This document shows positions 1-7,918 of a DNA stretch of 35,731 nucleotides, piece after piece. The notes below the pieces were generated by a model that did no database searches, was not told the origin of the DNA, and worked only from the letters and a program-made list of their open reading frames with translations. A program made the translations under genes and the position numbers. The DNA comes from Thiorhodococcus sp. (GTDB lineage: Bacteria; Pseudomonadota; Gammaproteobacteria; Chromatiales; Chromatiaceae), in contig JARIBS010000003.1 in NCBI GenBank assembly GCA_029257385.1, positions 1 to 35,731 of the forward strand. Direction: 5' to 3'. How positions within the stretch are numbered: position 1 is the stretch's first letter; each line of letters starts with the position of its first letter.

Positions 1-1154
1 GCAATGATCAGAACCGCCACCGCGTTGATCACCGCGAATGCCAGACGCGGCTCCGGCCCCCACAGCCCCCAGACGGCGAAGGTGGTCGCGGCGATGATGA
101 CGACCGCCGGCACGAAATAACCGGCAACGACATCGACTGTTTTTTGTATCGGCGCACGCGAACGCTGCGCCTCGGCGACCATCTGGACGATCCGAGCCAA
201 CAGGGTATCGGCGCCGACCTTTTCCGCGTGCATCAGCAAGCTGCCAGTGCCGTTCACCGTGGCGCCGATGACGCGCCCACCGATGGACTTGTGCACCGGG
301 ATCGGCTCGCCGGTGACCATGGACTCATCGACGCTGCTGTCACCCTCGGTTACCTCGCCATCCACCGGTATTTTCTCGCCGGGGCGGATGCGCAGCACAT
401 CGCCCGGTTTGACGTGCTCCAATGGAATGTCTTCTTCCGTTCCGTCAGCGTGCACCAGGCGCGCTGTCTTGGGTGCCAGCCCCAGCAACAGCTTGATGGC
501 GGCATTGGTCTGACTGCGGGCGCGCAACTCCAGCACCTGACCCAGCAACACCAGAGCGGTGATCACCGCCGCGGCCTCGAAATAGACCGGCACCACGCCC
601 ATGGCATTGAGCACCGATGCGGGGAATAGCCCTGGCGCCAGAACCGCCACGACGCTGTATCCCCAAGCGACCGACACGCCGAGTCCGATCAGGGTGAACA
701 TGTTGAGGTTACGCGTGATCAGCGACTGTACGGCGCGCACATAGAACGGCCAGCCGCCCCATATCACGGCGGGCGTCGCCAAGATCAGCTCGAGCCACTG
801 GCGCAGCTTGGGGTCGATGATGGCCGCCATTTGCTCCGGTCGGAACTCCGCCACCATAGCACTGAAGAACACCGGAATTGCCAAGACGGCGCTCACCCAG
901 AAACGGCGGCTCATGTCCCGCAATTCACTGTCGTCCTCTTGAACGTCTGGGATCCGCGGCTCCAGTGCCATCCCGCATTTGGGGCAGTTGCCCGGCTGAT
1001 CCTGAACCACCTCGGGGTGCATGGGGCAGGTGTACTGCGTCCTCGGTGGGATCACCTCCGGCGCGGGCGCCAGGTAACGCTGCGGGTCGGCTTCGAAGCG
1101 ATCTTTCCCGTGCTCATGCTGTCGTGCGCCCTGGGAGGACTCTACGTGTTTCAT
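1..1154 (-). CDS. copA: Copper-translocating P1B-type ATPase, N-terminal part (cut by window start)
   Basis: This is the N-terminal 384 residues of a heavy-metal P-type ATPase that pumps Cu(I) out of the cytoplasm at ATP cost. Residues about 41-66 form a small heavy-metal-binding domain (YTCPMHPEV...CPKCGM). Transmembrane segments follow (about 85-105, 120-145, 150-180, 190-210). The actuator domain carries the dephosphorylation loop [10 protein letters not shown], and the helix pair that leads to the CPC channel motif follows; the window ends just before CPC. Residues 19-31 ([13 protein letters not shown]) look like the tail of a YHS domain whose cysteine-bearing front is missing. The ATG at 1154 has GGGGA 6 nt upstream; an in-frame ATG at 1211 is possible but has poorer spacing. 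It is last in a minus-strand copper gene run. The family call is secure. Copper rather than another soft metal is inferred from the neighbours (CopK, CopRS, CopG). Confidence 0.93.
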   Translation of the reverse strand, partial: MKHVESSQGARQHEHGKDRFEADPQRYLAPAPEVIPPRTQYTCPMHPEVVQDQPGNCPKCGMALEPRIPDVQEDDSELRDMSRRFWVSAVLAIPVFFSAMVAEFRPEQMAAIIDPKLRQWLELILATPAVIWGGWPFYVRAVQSLITRNLNMFTLIGLGVSVAWGYSVVAVLAPGLFPASVLNAMGVVPVYFEAAAVITALVLLGQVLELRARSQTNAAIKLLLGLAPKTARLVHADGTEEDIPLEHVKPGDVLRIRPGEKIPVDGEVTEGDSSVDESMVTGEPIPVHKSIGGRVIGATVNGTGSLLMHAEKVGADTLLARIVQMVAEAQRSRAPIQKTVDVVAGYFVPAVVIIAATTFAVWGLWGPEPRLAFAVINAVAVLII

Positions 1155-1262
1155 GATGATTCCCCTGGCTCCGGTCTCGCACTGAAGCCCACTGAAGACT
1201 GTCCTCGGCATGAACCCTTGCGACCGAATGCAGGCCGCAAGCGCTCATGTAGCTCAACGACC

Positions 1263-1733
1263 TTATTTCGTCGGCGCAGACATCGCCTGGGCCTTGCTCA
1301 TCTGTTCTATCATCATCTGCATCATGTCCATACGCTTCTCCATCCGTTCCATGTGCGTCGCCATGGCATCCGGGGATCCGCCGCCCATCATGCCTCCGGC
1401 CATTGTCATGTTGTCTTTCATCCTCCGCATGTGCTCGGCCATGGCCTGGCGGCGCTCCTCGTCGGTCTTGGCCGCGGCGACGCGCTCGAGTTGTGCCTGC
1501 ATCTTCTGGACATTGTCTTGCATCGTCTGCACGGTCGACGCCGCAGGCTCGGCGGGCATGGTCTCGGACGCTTGTGTCGGGTGGTGGGCATCGTCGGCGA
1601 ACACCGGAGCGGCGAAGGCGAACGAAGCAGCGATTGCGGTCAAGGCAAGGCGCTTGAATAGGGCCGGGTGCTCCCTGCCGACTTTCCTCTCAATTTGGGC
1701 TTGCATGGGTTGATCTCTGAACTGGATGCTCAT
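1263..1733 (-). CDS. Met-rich exported coiled-coil protein, copper-cluster associated
   Basis: A 156-aa protein with a charged N-terminal stretch, a hydrophobic segment (about residues 27-45, ending in PVFADDAHH) that looks like a signal peptide, and then a helical, charged region. The C-terminal half is very rich in methionine (for example MAEHMRRMKDNMTMAGGMMG and MERMEKRMDMMQMMIEQM). Met clusters in periplasmic proteins commonly bind Cu(I), so a periplasmic copper buffer or chaperone role is inferred from composition and position between the ATPase and copK. The ATG at 1733 is chosen because AGGAG lies 7 nt upstream; an in-frame ATG at 1706 would leave a more standard signal peptide. I do not recognise a named family. 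Confidence 0.8.
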   Translation of the reverse strand: MSIQFRDQPMQAQIERKVGREHPALFKRLALTAIAASFAFAAPVFADDAHHPTQASETMPAEPAASTVQTMQDNVQKMQAQLERVAAAKTDEERRQAMAEHMRRMKDNMTMAGGMMGGGSPDAMATHMERMEKRMDMMQMMIEQMSKAQAMSAPTK

Positions 1734-1845
1734 GGTGTTTCTCCTGTAGAGAGGTTGTTAGCGCCTGCCCATTGGCGCCGGATGTTCTTCGGACATGAAT
1801 AGATCGACTTCGCAGGAGCTCTCGCTGGCTGAAGTCCGCGCCGGA

Positions 1846-2064
1846 TCAACCGATCAGATCCGCACGTTTTTTCAGATATTCTTCTTGATCGATCTCGCCG
1901 TGCGCATAACGCGCCTCAAGGATTTGCATGGCGGTCGATTCCGAGCTTCCCTCGCGACCTCGGGCGAAATAACGCACGAGGAGGACAATTAGAAGGACGG
2001 GCAGGAGCCAGACCAGGATCATCCCGACGCCCCCACCCATAAAGAAGTGCCCGAAACCATTCAT
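1846..2064 (-). CDS. Small membrane protein with C-terminal SHOCT domain
   Basis: A 72-aa protein with one strong transmembrane helix (about residues 13-33, MGGGVGMILVWLLPVLLIVL region), a short basic linker, and a C-terminal SHOCT motif (about 46-72: ILEARYAHGEIDQEEYLKKR). SHOCT is a short C-terminal oligomerisation motif common in small bacterial membrane proteins of unknown function. Such proteins often sit in metal-efflux clusters, as here between copK and the Met-rich protein. The start is supported by GGAGG 6 nt upstream of the ATG. The domain is clear; a function in copper handling is only inferred from context. Confidence 0.85.
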   Translation of the reverse strand: MNGFGHFFMGGGVGMILVWLLPVLLIVLLVRYFARGREGSSESTAMQILEARYAHGEIDQEEYLKKRADLIG

Positions 2065-2192
2065 GCGTGACCTCCAGATGTCCGGCGTACCGGACGGTCA
2101 ACAAAAGAAAATGCCCGCAAGCGACCGGAGCCAAGGGCGATGAGTCGGCAGATCATCACGGACTGCGGTTAGGCCGGCAAAACTTACTCCAA

Positions 2193-2207
2193 CCTCCAAT
2201 CTGGAGG
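2193..2207. repeat. 6-bp-arm hairpin (CCTCCA-atc-TGGAGG) downstream of copK
   Basis: A perfect 15-base inverted repeat with a 3-nt loop in the 182-bp gap between copK and the SHOCT gene. Read on the minus strand it is followed by a TTGGAG...TTTTG stretch rather than a clean T-run. It could be a weak terminator or mRNA-stabilising hairpin after copK, or part of a promoter dyad for the SHOCT gene. Not decisive. Confidence 0.3.
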
Positions 2208-2246
2208 GCAAAACGCGACGCCGTGCCGTCATCCGATCCCGGCGCG

Positions 2247-2543
2247 TTAGTGATGCTCTCCCATGCTATCGTCGACCACTGTATTGTCTGGGCTTCGATA
2301 AAGGCGCCAGACCTCGTTGCCCTGCATCATGATGATCTCGCCGTCCTTGGTCTCCATGGGAGTCCCCTCCGGCATCTTCTGTGGCCTCCCAACCTTATCT
2401 TCCATCGCCATCTTGCCGTCTTTGTAGATGTGGACGGTCGTCCCATCCTTAAGCTCGATCGCTCCGGTTGTCTCAGTCTCCGCGGCGAAAGCCGAACCTG
2501 AAGTGGTGAGAGCCAAGAGAGACGCCATCAATAAAGTACGCAT
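2247..2543 (-). CDS. copK: CopK-family periplasmic copper-resistance protein
   Basis: A 98-aa precursor with a signal peptide (MRTLLMASLLALTTSGSAFA, cleavage after AFA) and a mature beta-rich domain that closely matches Cupriavidus metallidurans CopK as I recall it (KDGKMAMEDK, MPEGTPMETKDG, GNEVWRL). CopK is a periplasmic protein that binds Cu(I) through four methionines. If the mature chain starts at Ala21, Met27, Met37, Met43 and Met53 fall, one residue offset, on the CopK ligands Met28, Met38, Met44 and Met54. The C-terminus ends in EHH rather than the His-rich tail of the model protein. GAGGA lies 7 nt before the ATG. A TGTCAT half-site (2588-2593) sits upstream and might respond to CopR. 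Confidence 0.92.
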   Translation of the reverse strand: MRTLLMASLLALTTSGSAFAAETETTGAIELKDGTTVHIYKDGKMAMEDKVGRPQKMPEGTPMETKDGEIIMMQGNEVWRLYRSPDNTVVDDSMGEHH

Positions 2544-2739
2544 GCCGTATTCCTCGAAAAGGTTGATAAAGACTCATTTTGTTGCGCATGACAGCCGCTC
2601 GGAGTCCGCGATCGCCGACCGTTCCGCGCCCTTGCAGTACCCGACACAGTCCGTGCGCAGGTGTCCAACACCCTTCTCCGGCGGACCGATCCGAATCCGG
2701 ACACGTCATCCGCTACCCGTGGTTGCAGACCTGGACCCT

Positions 2740-3033
2740 TCAGCATGGGATATCCGAGCCTCCGCAGAAGCCGCCGTAAGGGCTGCGGTTGCCTCCCGAG
2801 AAGGCGCCGTCAAGACTAGGGTTCACGCCCGATGGATAGGTGGCGCTTTCGTAACCTGTCCCCGGGAGGCGGTCCGGATTCCGATCGGCAACGCCGAGGC
2901 GATCACTGATGGCCGAATTGACGTGCGGCTCCTGCAGGTCCGGGCTGCCATTGGCCAGGCCGCGGTAGACATCGTTGGCACCAGCGCTGGCGCTAAACAG
3001 GGCGATCAGGGTGATTGCGAGTCGTTTTTTCAT
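2740..3033 (-). CDS. Small exported protein of unknown function, divergent from copRS
   Basis: A 97-aa precursor beginning MKKRLAITLIALFSASAGAN, a typical signal peptide with cleavage near SAGA-ND. The mature part (about 78 aa) is Gly, Pro, Asn, Asp and Ser rich, begins NDVYRGLANGSPDL, and ends YGGFCGGSDIPC with two cysteines; it looks intrinsically loose. No known domain recognised. The start is chosen because GGAG lies 7 nt upstream of this ATG and the signal peptide begins here; an upstream in-frame extension to 3282 lacks support and would cross the operator. It is transcribed divergently from copRS with a CusR/CopR-like dyad in the shared 217-bp gap, so copper-responsive expression is a reasonable inference. 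Confidence 0.75.
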   Translation of the reverse strand: MKKRLAITLIALFSASAGANDVYRGLANGSPDLQEPHVNSAISDRLGVADRNPDRLPGTGYESATYPSGVNPSLDGAFSGGNRSPYGGFCGGSDIPC

Positions 3034-3166
3034 GTCATTGCTCCAAACTGAACAAACGGATGGGTGGTTGAACCAGGCATTGCCTTGCTTCCGGGATGCC
3101 GATTGCGAACATCCGGGACATGGTGAACAGTTTGGCTGGTGGCACCCAACAGGGTGGTGACAGGGC

Positions 3167-3184
3167 GATGACAAGCCTGTCATC
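3167..3184. promoter_or_regulatory. CusR/CopR-like operator dyad
   Basis: GATGACAAGCCTGTCATC is a perfect inverted repeat with 7-bp arms and a 4-bp centre. It fits the E. coli CusR box pattern (ATGACA-ANNT-TGTCAT) in arms and spacing. A further TGACA lies 11 bp to the left (3158-3162), giving direct half-sites one helical turn apart. It lies 67 bp before copR and 133 bp before the divergent exported gene, and probably binds phosphorylated CopR to control both. Confidence 0.75.
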
Positions 3185-3250
3185 CGCCGTGGGCCAGGTC
3201 CTCGGGGCAGCACCCAGAAGTTGCCGGTCGTCTGATGCGAGCGAGAAACG

Positions 3251-3928
3251 ATGAAGGTACTGATCGTCGAAGACGAACCCAAAACGGGCGATTACCTGAA
3301 ACAGGGGTTGACCGAGGCCGGTTTTGTCACTGATCTGGCCCGGGATGGCTGGGATGGGCTGCACCTGGCAACCGGCGGGGGCTACGACCTGGTCATCCTG
3401 GACGTGATGCTCCCCGGCCTGACCGGCTGGCAGGTGCTGGAAGGGCTGCGGCACGCTGGGCTTGACCTGCCAGTCTTGTTCCTCACCGCCCGCGATCAGG
3501 TGGACGACCGCGTCAAGGGCCTGGAACTGGGTGCCGACGACTATCTGGTGAAACCCTTCGCCTTCGCCGAACTGCTGGCACGGGTGCGCACCCTGCTACG
3601 CCGCGGCAGGACAGCTACGGAGCCGACACACCTTGCGGTGGCCGACCTGGAGATCGACCTCCTGCGCCGGCGGGTCCAGCGCGGCGGTCGCCGGATCGAC
3701 CTCACCGCCAAAGAATTCGCCCTGCTGGAGTTCTTCGTCCGGCGTCGCGGCGAGGTGCTGCCGCGCACCCTGATCGCTGCCTCGGTGTGGGACATGAACT
3801 TCGACAGCAACACCAATGTGGTGGACGTGGCCGTGCGTCGGCTGCGCGCCAAGGTGGATGATGGGTTCGAGCCCAAATTGATTCAGACCGTACGCGGTAT
3901 GGGTTATGTGCTGGATCCGGCGCCATGA
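3251..3928 (+). CDS. copR: Heavy-metal response regulator, OmpR/CusR-CopR type
   Basis: A 225-aa OmpR-family regulator. The receiver domain (1-115) has the acidic pair E7/D8, phospho-acceptor Asp51 (VILDVMLPG), Thr79 and Lys101 (VKPF). The winged-helix DNA-binding domain fills about 128-222 ([39 protein letters not shown]). The short linker and the signature [15 protein letters not shown] are typical of the heavy-metal regulator subfamily (CusR, CopR, IrlR). Its stop overlaps the start of the sensor kinase (ATGA), so the pair is translationally coupled. Copper as signal is inferred from the flanking genes and the CusR-box-like dyad upstream. Confidence 0.93.
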   Translation: MKVLIVEDEPKTGDYLKQGLTEAGFVTDLARDGWDGLHLATGGGYDLVILDVMLPGLTGWQVLEGLRHAGLDLPVLFLTARDQVDDRVKGLELGADDYLVKPFAFAELLARVRTLLRRGRTATEPTHLAVADLEIDLLRRRVQRGGRRIDLTAKEFALLEFFVRRRGEVLPRTLIAASVWDMNFDSNTNVVDVAVRRLRAKVDDGFEPKLIQTVRGMGYVLDPAP

Positions 3929-5454
3929 GGTCGTTCTCCCTCACCGCACGCCTGACCCTGCTGTTCGCCGTTTGCGCGGCGTCGGTGTTGCTGGGGTTGG
4001 GCTGGGTGGTGGCGCGCGCGGTCGATCATCACTTTCTGGAAATGGACCGGCACGAGATCGAAGGCAAGCTCGCCCTGGTGCGCAATCTTTTGGTCAAGGC
4101 CGATACCCCGCAAGCTCTGGCCGTCCTGCCCCGGCAGTTGAACGAGTCACTGGTGGGGCACCCGGGTCTCATGGTGAGCGTACAGACTGCGGACGGGGCG
4201 ATCCGGTTCGCTACCGGCGGCGGCGATGTTCCCGCCATCCTAGAGAATGACGCTCGTCTTGCCCGGGGGCGCTTGGTTTCGTGGGAGGAAGGTCAGCGGT
4301 GGTTGCGTGGTCTGCGCGCGAGCGCAACGATCGGGCTTCGACCGACACCACCCGACACGGTCACCATCGCCATGGACATCAGTCATCACCGACACTTCAT
4401 GGACGCGTTTCGCCGCACCCTCGGGATCGCCATGGCCCTGGCCGCACTGGTCGCCGCCGCCCTTGGCTGGGCCGCCACCCGCGCAGGGTTGCGCCCGCTA
4501 CGACGCCTGATCGGGCTTGTCGTCAGCCTCGATGCCAACAGACTCGGCACACGCCTATCGGAGAAACGGGTGCCGACCGAGATCGAGACCCTGGTGGTGG
4601 CCTTCAACGCCATGCTCGCCCGGTTGGAGGACAGCTTCCAGCGCCTGTCTCAGTTCTCCTCGGATCTCGCCCACGAGCTGCGTACGCCGGTCAGCAACCT
4701 GATGCTCCAGACCCAGGTGGCGCTCTCCGGCACGCGCGACATCGAGCACTATCGGGAGGCCCTCTATTCGAATCTGGAAGAGTATGAGCGCATGGCTCAG
4801 ATGATCGGCGACATGCTGTTCCTCGCCCAAGCGGACAATGGTTTGCTGAAGCCAAGCAGCACGGCGGTCGATCTCACAGCCGAGATACGCGCCCTGTTCG
4901 ACTACTTCGATGCCTGGTCGGAGGAACGCGGCGTCACCCTCGTCCTGGACGGCGCCGCCGCTGTCCCGGGTGATCGTCTGATGCTGCGCCGCGCCTTGAG
5001 CAACCTGCTCTCCAACGCCATTCGACACACCCCCGCCGGCCAACGGGTCCAAGTCCAGCTACGGGCGGACGCCGAAAGCGTGCGGATCCATATCGACAAT
5101 CCGGGGGTGCAGATTCCGAGCGAACGCCTGCCGAGGCTGTTCGACCGATTCTACCGCGTCGATTCGGTCCGCAGCCGTCAAGACGAAGGCGCCGGGCTGG
5201 GGTTGGCCATCGTCAAGTCCATCGTCACGGCGCACGGCGGCACCGTCGGGGTGACATCGAGCGCGCTTGGGACGCGATTCTCGATTATCTTGCCAAGGGT
5301 GGATGAACACGGCGGCGGCGTTGACCGGGGCGGGGCTCTCATAGGACCAGAAGGCAGGCACTATCAACAGGACCGCCGCCAGATTGGCCGCAGCGGTCAG
5401 AGCCAGGCCCGCACGCCGACGACAAACCGCACATCGCTGGTCGACTCCCCTTGA
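3925..5454 (+). CDS. copS: Heavy-metal sensor histidine kinase with aberrant C-terminal tail
   Basis: Partner kinase of the preceding regulator; its ATG overlaps the copR stop. TM1 is about residues 9-31. A periplasmic sensor loop (about 32-165, with an HHRH motif near 154-157) precedes TM2 (about 166-185). A HAMP domain follows, then the DHp domain with His250 ([12 protein letters not shown]) and a HATPase domain with N box ([10 protein letters not shown]) and G box (GAGLGLAIV). Homology to CusS/CopS ends about residue 458 ([10 protein letters not shown]). The last 51 residues are polar low-complexity sequence, antisense to a reverse-strand reading frame, so the native stop appears to have been lost in a rearrangement. 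The core is intact and probably functional. Confidence 0.9.
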   Translation: MRSFSLTARLTLLFAVCAASVLLGLGWVVARAVDHHFLEMDRHEIEGKLALVRNLLVKADTPQALAVLPRQLNESLVGHPGLMVSVQTADGAIRFATGGGDVPAILENDARLARGRLVSWEEGQRWLRGLRASATIGLRPTPPDTVTIAMDISHHRHFMDAFRRTLGIAMALAALVAAALGWAATRAGLRPLRRLIGLVVSLDANRLGTRLSEKRVPTEIETLVVAFNAMLARLEDSFQRLSQFSSDLAHELRTPVSNLMLQTQVALSGTRDIEHYREALYSNLEEYERMAQMIGDMLFLAQADNGLLKPSSTAVDLTAEIRALFDYFDAWSEERGVTLVLDGAAAVPGDRLMLRRALSNLLSNAIRHTPAGQRVQVQLRADAESVRIHIDNPGVQIPSERLPRLFDRFYRVDSVRSRQDEGAGLGLAIVKSIVTAHGGTVGVTSSALGTRFSIILPRVDEHGGGVDRGGALIGPEGRHYQQDRRQIGRSGQSQARTPTTNRTSLVDSP

Positions 5455-5521
5455 TCGAGCTGGACACGGGCAGCCGGTTGGTGACGCGCAGGGTCACCCG
5501 GTCGCCTTCGCGCCAGTTGCG
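5300..5521 (-). pseudogene. Gene debris: multicopper-oxidase (PcoA/CopA-type) remnant plus a membrane-protein remnant
   Basis: Directly after the copG stop, in the same minus-strand frame, codons at about 5453-5518 read NWREGDRVTLRVTNRL and then PVSSSI. This is very like the N-terminal cupredoxin region of PcoA/CopA multicopper oxidases, normally followed by HWHG. Here the similarity stops and other sequence begins. In another frame about 5300-5405 reads a hydrophobic stretch ([18 protein letters not shown]) like a membrane segment of an unidentified protein. Neither piece has a usable start or full length. The copS tail is read on the opposite strand of this debris, which suggests deletions within a larger ancestral copper cluster. 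Confidence 0.6.
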
Positions 5522-5965
5522 TTAATGCTGCGCAAACATCTGTGTTTCTCCATCCTTGCCGATCAGCAGCACCCGATAGCGTTCCGGGGTCGGTGACTCC
5601 ATGCCGGGCGAGCCCTTGGGCATACCAGGCACCGCCAACCCTAGCGCGTCGGGGCGTTCGGCCAGCAGGCGCCGGATGTCGTCGGCCGGCACATGACCTT
5701 CGATGACGTAACCATCGACCCGGGCGGTATGGCAGGACGCCTGCTCCGGCCGGATGCCGGAAATCGACTTCACGCTGCGCAGATCATTGACGTCCACGGG
5801 CTGCACATCGAATCCGTTCTGCCGCAGGTGTGAGACCCATTTGGTGCAGCAACCGCAACTGGGGCTTTTGTAGACGGTGACCTTTGGCCCCTCGGCCAAG
5901 GCCGCGGTACTCAGCAATGTCATGCCCAGGAGCAGCCTAAGGGGGAGGTCTCTGATGACGTTCAT
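5522..5965 (-). CDS. copG: CopG-like DUF411 periplasmic metal-binding protein
   Basis: A 147-aa precursor with a signal peptide (cleavage near AALA-EG) and a DUF411 thioredoxin-like domain. Conserved cysteines Cys37, Cys39 and Cys40 (SPSCGCCTKW) and Cys78-His79 (QASCHT) are present, as is the family signature GYVIEGHVPADDIRRLL. CopG proteins are exported copper-responsive proteins thought to bind copper or act as copper-dependent oxidoreductases. A Met-bearing loop (VPGMPKGSPGMESP) follows. AGAGG lies 7 nt upstream of the ATG. It marks the right edge of the copper island; debris of a multicopper oxidase lies immediately downstream. Confidence 0.9.
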   Translation of the reverse strand: MNVIRDLPLRLLLGMTLLSTAALAEGPKVTVYKSPSCGCCTKWVSHLRQNGFDVQPVDVNDLRSVKSISGIRPEQASCHTARVDGYVIEGHVPADDIRRLLAERPDALGLAVPGMPKGSPGMESPTPERYRVLLIGKDGETQMFAQH

Positions 5966-6052
5966 GCGTTTGCCTCTTCTGTGATGGTGCTGGATTTGGC
6001 GTGCCGACCTAGGAGGGATCTCGATCCAGCGGCGTGTTGGTCTTCACCGTTT

Positions 6053-6733
6053 TCAAGATCGAGTGCCACTTCGTGTGGGTGACGCCGAGAGAACTTTCGG
6101 CTGCCTCAGTGATTGGCCATCGAGTTCGGGTCGTCCATCTTCACCCAACCTGAGCCGACCCTCGGCAAACCACCGCACGGCGGTCGGGTAGATGCAGTGC
6201 TCGCGTTCGAGGACGCGCGCGGCGAGCGACTTGGCGTCGTCGTTCTTGAGCACTGGAACCCGCGCTTGGACGATAACGGGTCCGCCGTCGAGTTCTGCGG
6301 TGACGAAATGGACGCTGGCGCCATGCTCGCGCTCACCCGCCTCGAGTGCCCGCTGATGGGTATGCAAACCGCGAAACTTCGGCAGCAGGGACGGGTGAAT
6401 GTTCATCATCCGACCCTGATACCGTGCAACGAAGCCCGGTGTCAGGATACGCATGAATCCGGCAAGCACCACCAGCCCCGGCTCATAGCGATCGATCAAT
6501 GCGGCCAGATCGGCGTCGAAGGTTTCCCGGTCTGGATAATCGCGATGACTCAGTATCTCTGTGGTAATCCCATGGCGGCGTGCGCGCTCAAGCCCCAATG
6601 CCTCGGCGCGGTTGCTGATGACGGCACGCAGTTGGATCGCCAAGCCCTGCGCTTGTGCATCGATCAGCGACTGTAGATTACTCCCCCCCCCGGAAATGAG
6701 CGCCACCAGCGACAGTGGTGCTCGCTCAGACAT
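6053..6733 (-). CDS. purN: Phosphoribosylglycinamide formyltransferase (GART)
   Basis: Transfers the formyl group of 10-formyl-THF to glycinamide ribonucleotide in purine synthesis (cytoplasm). Very like E. coli PurN: the N-terminal phosphate loop is [13 protein letters not shown], and the catalytic residues Asn111 and His113 ([11 protein letters not shown]) and Asp149 (ELDGGPVI) are all present. It is 226 aa. The chosen ATG at 6733 overlaps the purM stop by 8 bp, and no good Shine-Dalgarno is seen, so it probably relies on coupling to purM; an upstream in-frame ATG at 6760 would add nine residues. The Gly loop is encoded by a run of nine G on the coding strand (6683-6691), a potential slippage site. 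The C-terminal 20 residues are not conserved. Confidence 0.96.
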   Translation of the reverse strand: MSERAPLSLVALISGGGSNLQSLIDAQAQGLAIQLRAVISNRAEALGLERARRHGITTEILSHRDYPDRETFDADLAALIDRYEPGLVVLAGFMRILTPGFVARYQGRMMNIHPSLLPKFRGLHTHQRALEAGEREHGASVHFVTAELDGGPVIVQARVPVLKNDDAKSLAARVLEREHCIYPTAVRWFAEGRLRLGEDGRPELDGQSLRQPKVLSASPTRSGTRS

Positions 6734-7802
6734 GGCTTGCGCCATTGCCGCTGAAAACAACGCTGGACTCGCCTTCAGTGGCTTTGATCTCGCCGATAAT
6801 CCAGGCTGTTTCGCCCTGCGCCCGCAGGTGTGTCAGAGCTTGTTCGGCGTCCTCGCCGGCGACACAGACCACCATGCCGACACCGCAGTTGAAGGTCTGC
6901 AGCATTTCCTTGCGTGAGATGTTGCCACGGGTCTGGAGCCAGTCAAACACCGCTGGCCAGCGCCACGACCCCAAATCGATGTCGGCGCTGGTGTGTGCGG
7001 GCAGGACGCGCGGCAGGTTCTCGGTGAGTCCGCCACCGGTGATGTGGGCAAGCGCATGGATCTCCAGCGTGCGGATCAAGGGCAATAGGGAGCGGACATA
7101 GATGTTAGTTGGCGCCAGTAACGCATCGCCTAGACTGATGCCATCAAGGTCTTGAGAGAGATCGGCGCCGCTGACCTCAATGACTTTGCGGATGAGCGAA
7201 TAGCCGTTGGAATGCGGGCCAGAGGAGCTAAGTGCGATGAGCAGATCGCCTGGTACGACCCGGCTCGGCGTGATGAGTGCATCTTTCTCGACAATACCGA
7301 CGCAAAAGCCCGCCAGATCATAGTCGCCTTCGGCGTACATACCGGGCATTTCCGCTGTTTCACCACCCGTGAGCGCACATCCGGCAAGCTCGCAGCCGCG
7401 TGCGATGCCGGAAATGACCGATGTTGCGACATCCACATCCAGTCGTCCGGTGGCGTAGTAATCGAGGAAAAATAACGGCTCGGCGCCGCTGACGAGGATA
7501 TCATTGACGCACATGGCCACCAGATCGATGCCGATGGTGTCGTGGCGATTGAGTTCGATCGCCAGCTTGAGCTTGGTGCCCACGCCGTCGGTTCCCGAGA
7601 CGAGCACCGGCTGGCGATAGCGTTCGATGGGCAGCTCGAAGAGCGCGCCAAAACCGCCCAGGCCATCCAGGACGCCCGGTCGGCGGGTTGCCGCAGCGAG
7701 CGGTTTGATGCGCTCGATGAGCCTTGCCCCGGCGTCGATATCGACACCGGCGTCGCGGTAATTCAGGGCGTTGGATGAGGTGGGTTGGGAATCCTGCGAC
7801 AC
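6726..7802 (-). CDS. purM: Phosphoribosylformylglycinamidine cyclo-ligase (AIR synthetase)
   Basis: ATP-dependent closure of FGAM to aminoimidazole ribonucleotide, the fifth step of purine synthesis. Family signatures are present: [11 protein letters not shown] at the N-terminus, [14 protein letters not shown], the [11 protein letters not shown] loop, and [15 protein letters not shown]. The start is GTG at 7802 (358 aa) because GGAG lies 7 nt upstream and the protein then begins close to E. coli PurM. An in-frame TTG at 7823 would add seven residues and lacks a good ribosome site. It is first in a purM-purN pair, divergent from the phosphatidyltransferase gene. Confidence 0.96.
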   Translation of the reverse strand: MSQDSQPTSSNALNYRDAGVDIDAGARLIERIKPLAAATRRPGVLDGLGGFGALFELPIERYRQPVLVSGTDGVGTKLKLAIELNRHDTIGIDLVAMCVNDILVSGAEPLFFLDYYATGRLDVDVATSVISGIARGCELAGCALTGGETAEMPGMYAEGDYDLAGFCVGIVEKDALITPSRVVPGDLLIALSSSGPHSNGYSLIRKVIEVSGADLSQDLDGISLGDALLAPTNIYVRSLLPLIRTLEIHALAHITGGGLTENLPRVLPAHTSADIDLGSWRWPAVFDWLQTRGNISRKEMLQTFNCGVGMVVCVAGEDAEQALTHLRAQGETAWIIGEIKATEGESSVVFSGNGASHV

Positions 7803-7918
7803 GCGGTGGCTCCAATCTGACAAATCATCCGTCTATTGTATACCGTCCCTTGGACAGGCGGCATTCGCCAAGCTAGGATCTTGACATCGCTTCAGTGCGC
7901 AGCCGCAGGAACCGTATC

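Noticed and set aside
831..1661. Long plus-strand frame opposite the ATPase and Met-rich genes
   Set aside because: The opposite strand encodes well-supported proteins; this is a GC-rich shadow with His/Arg-rich nonsense composition.
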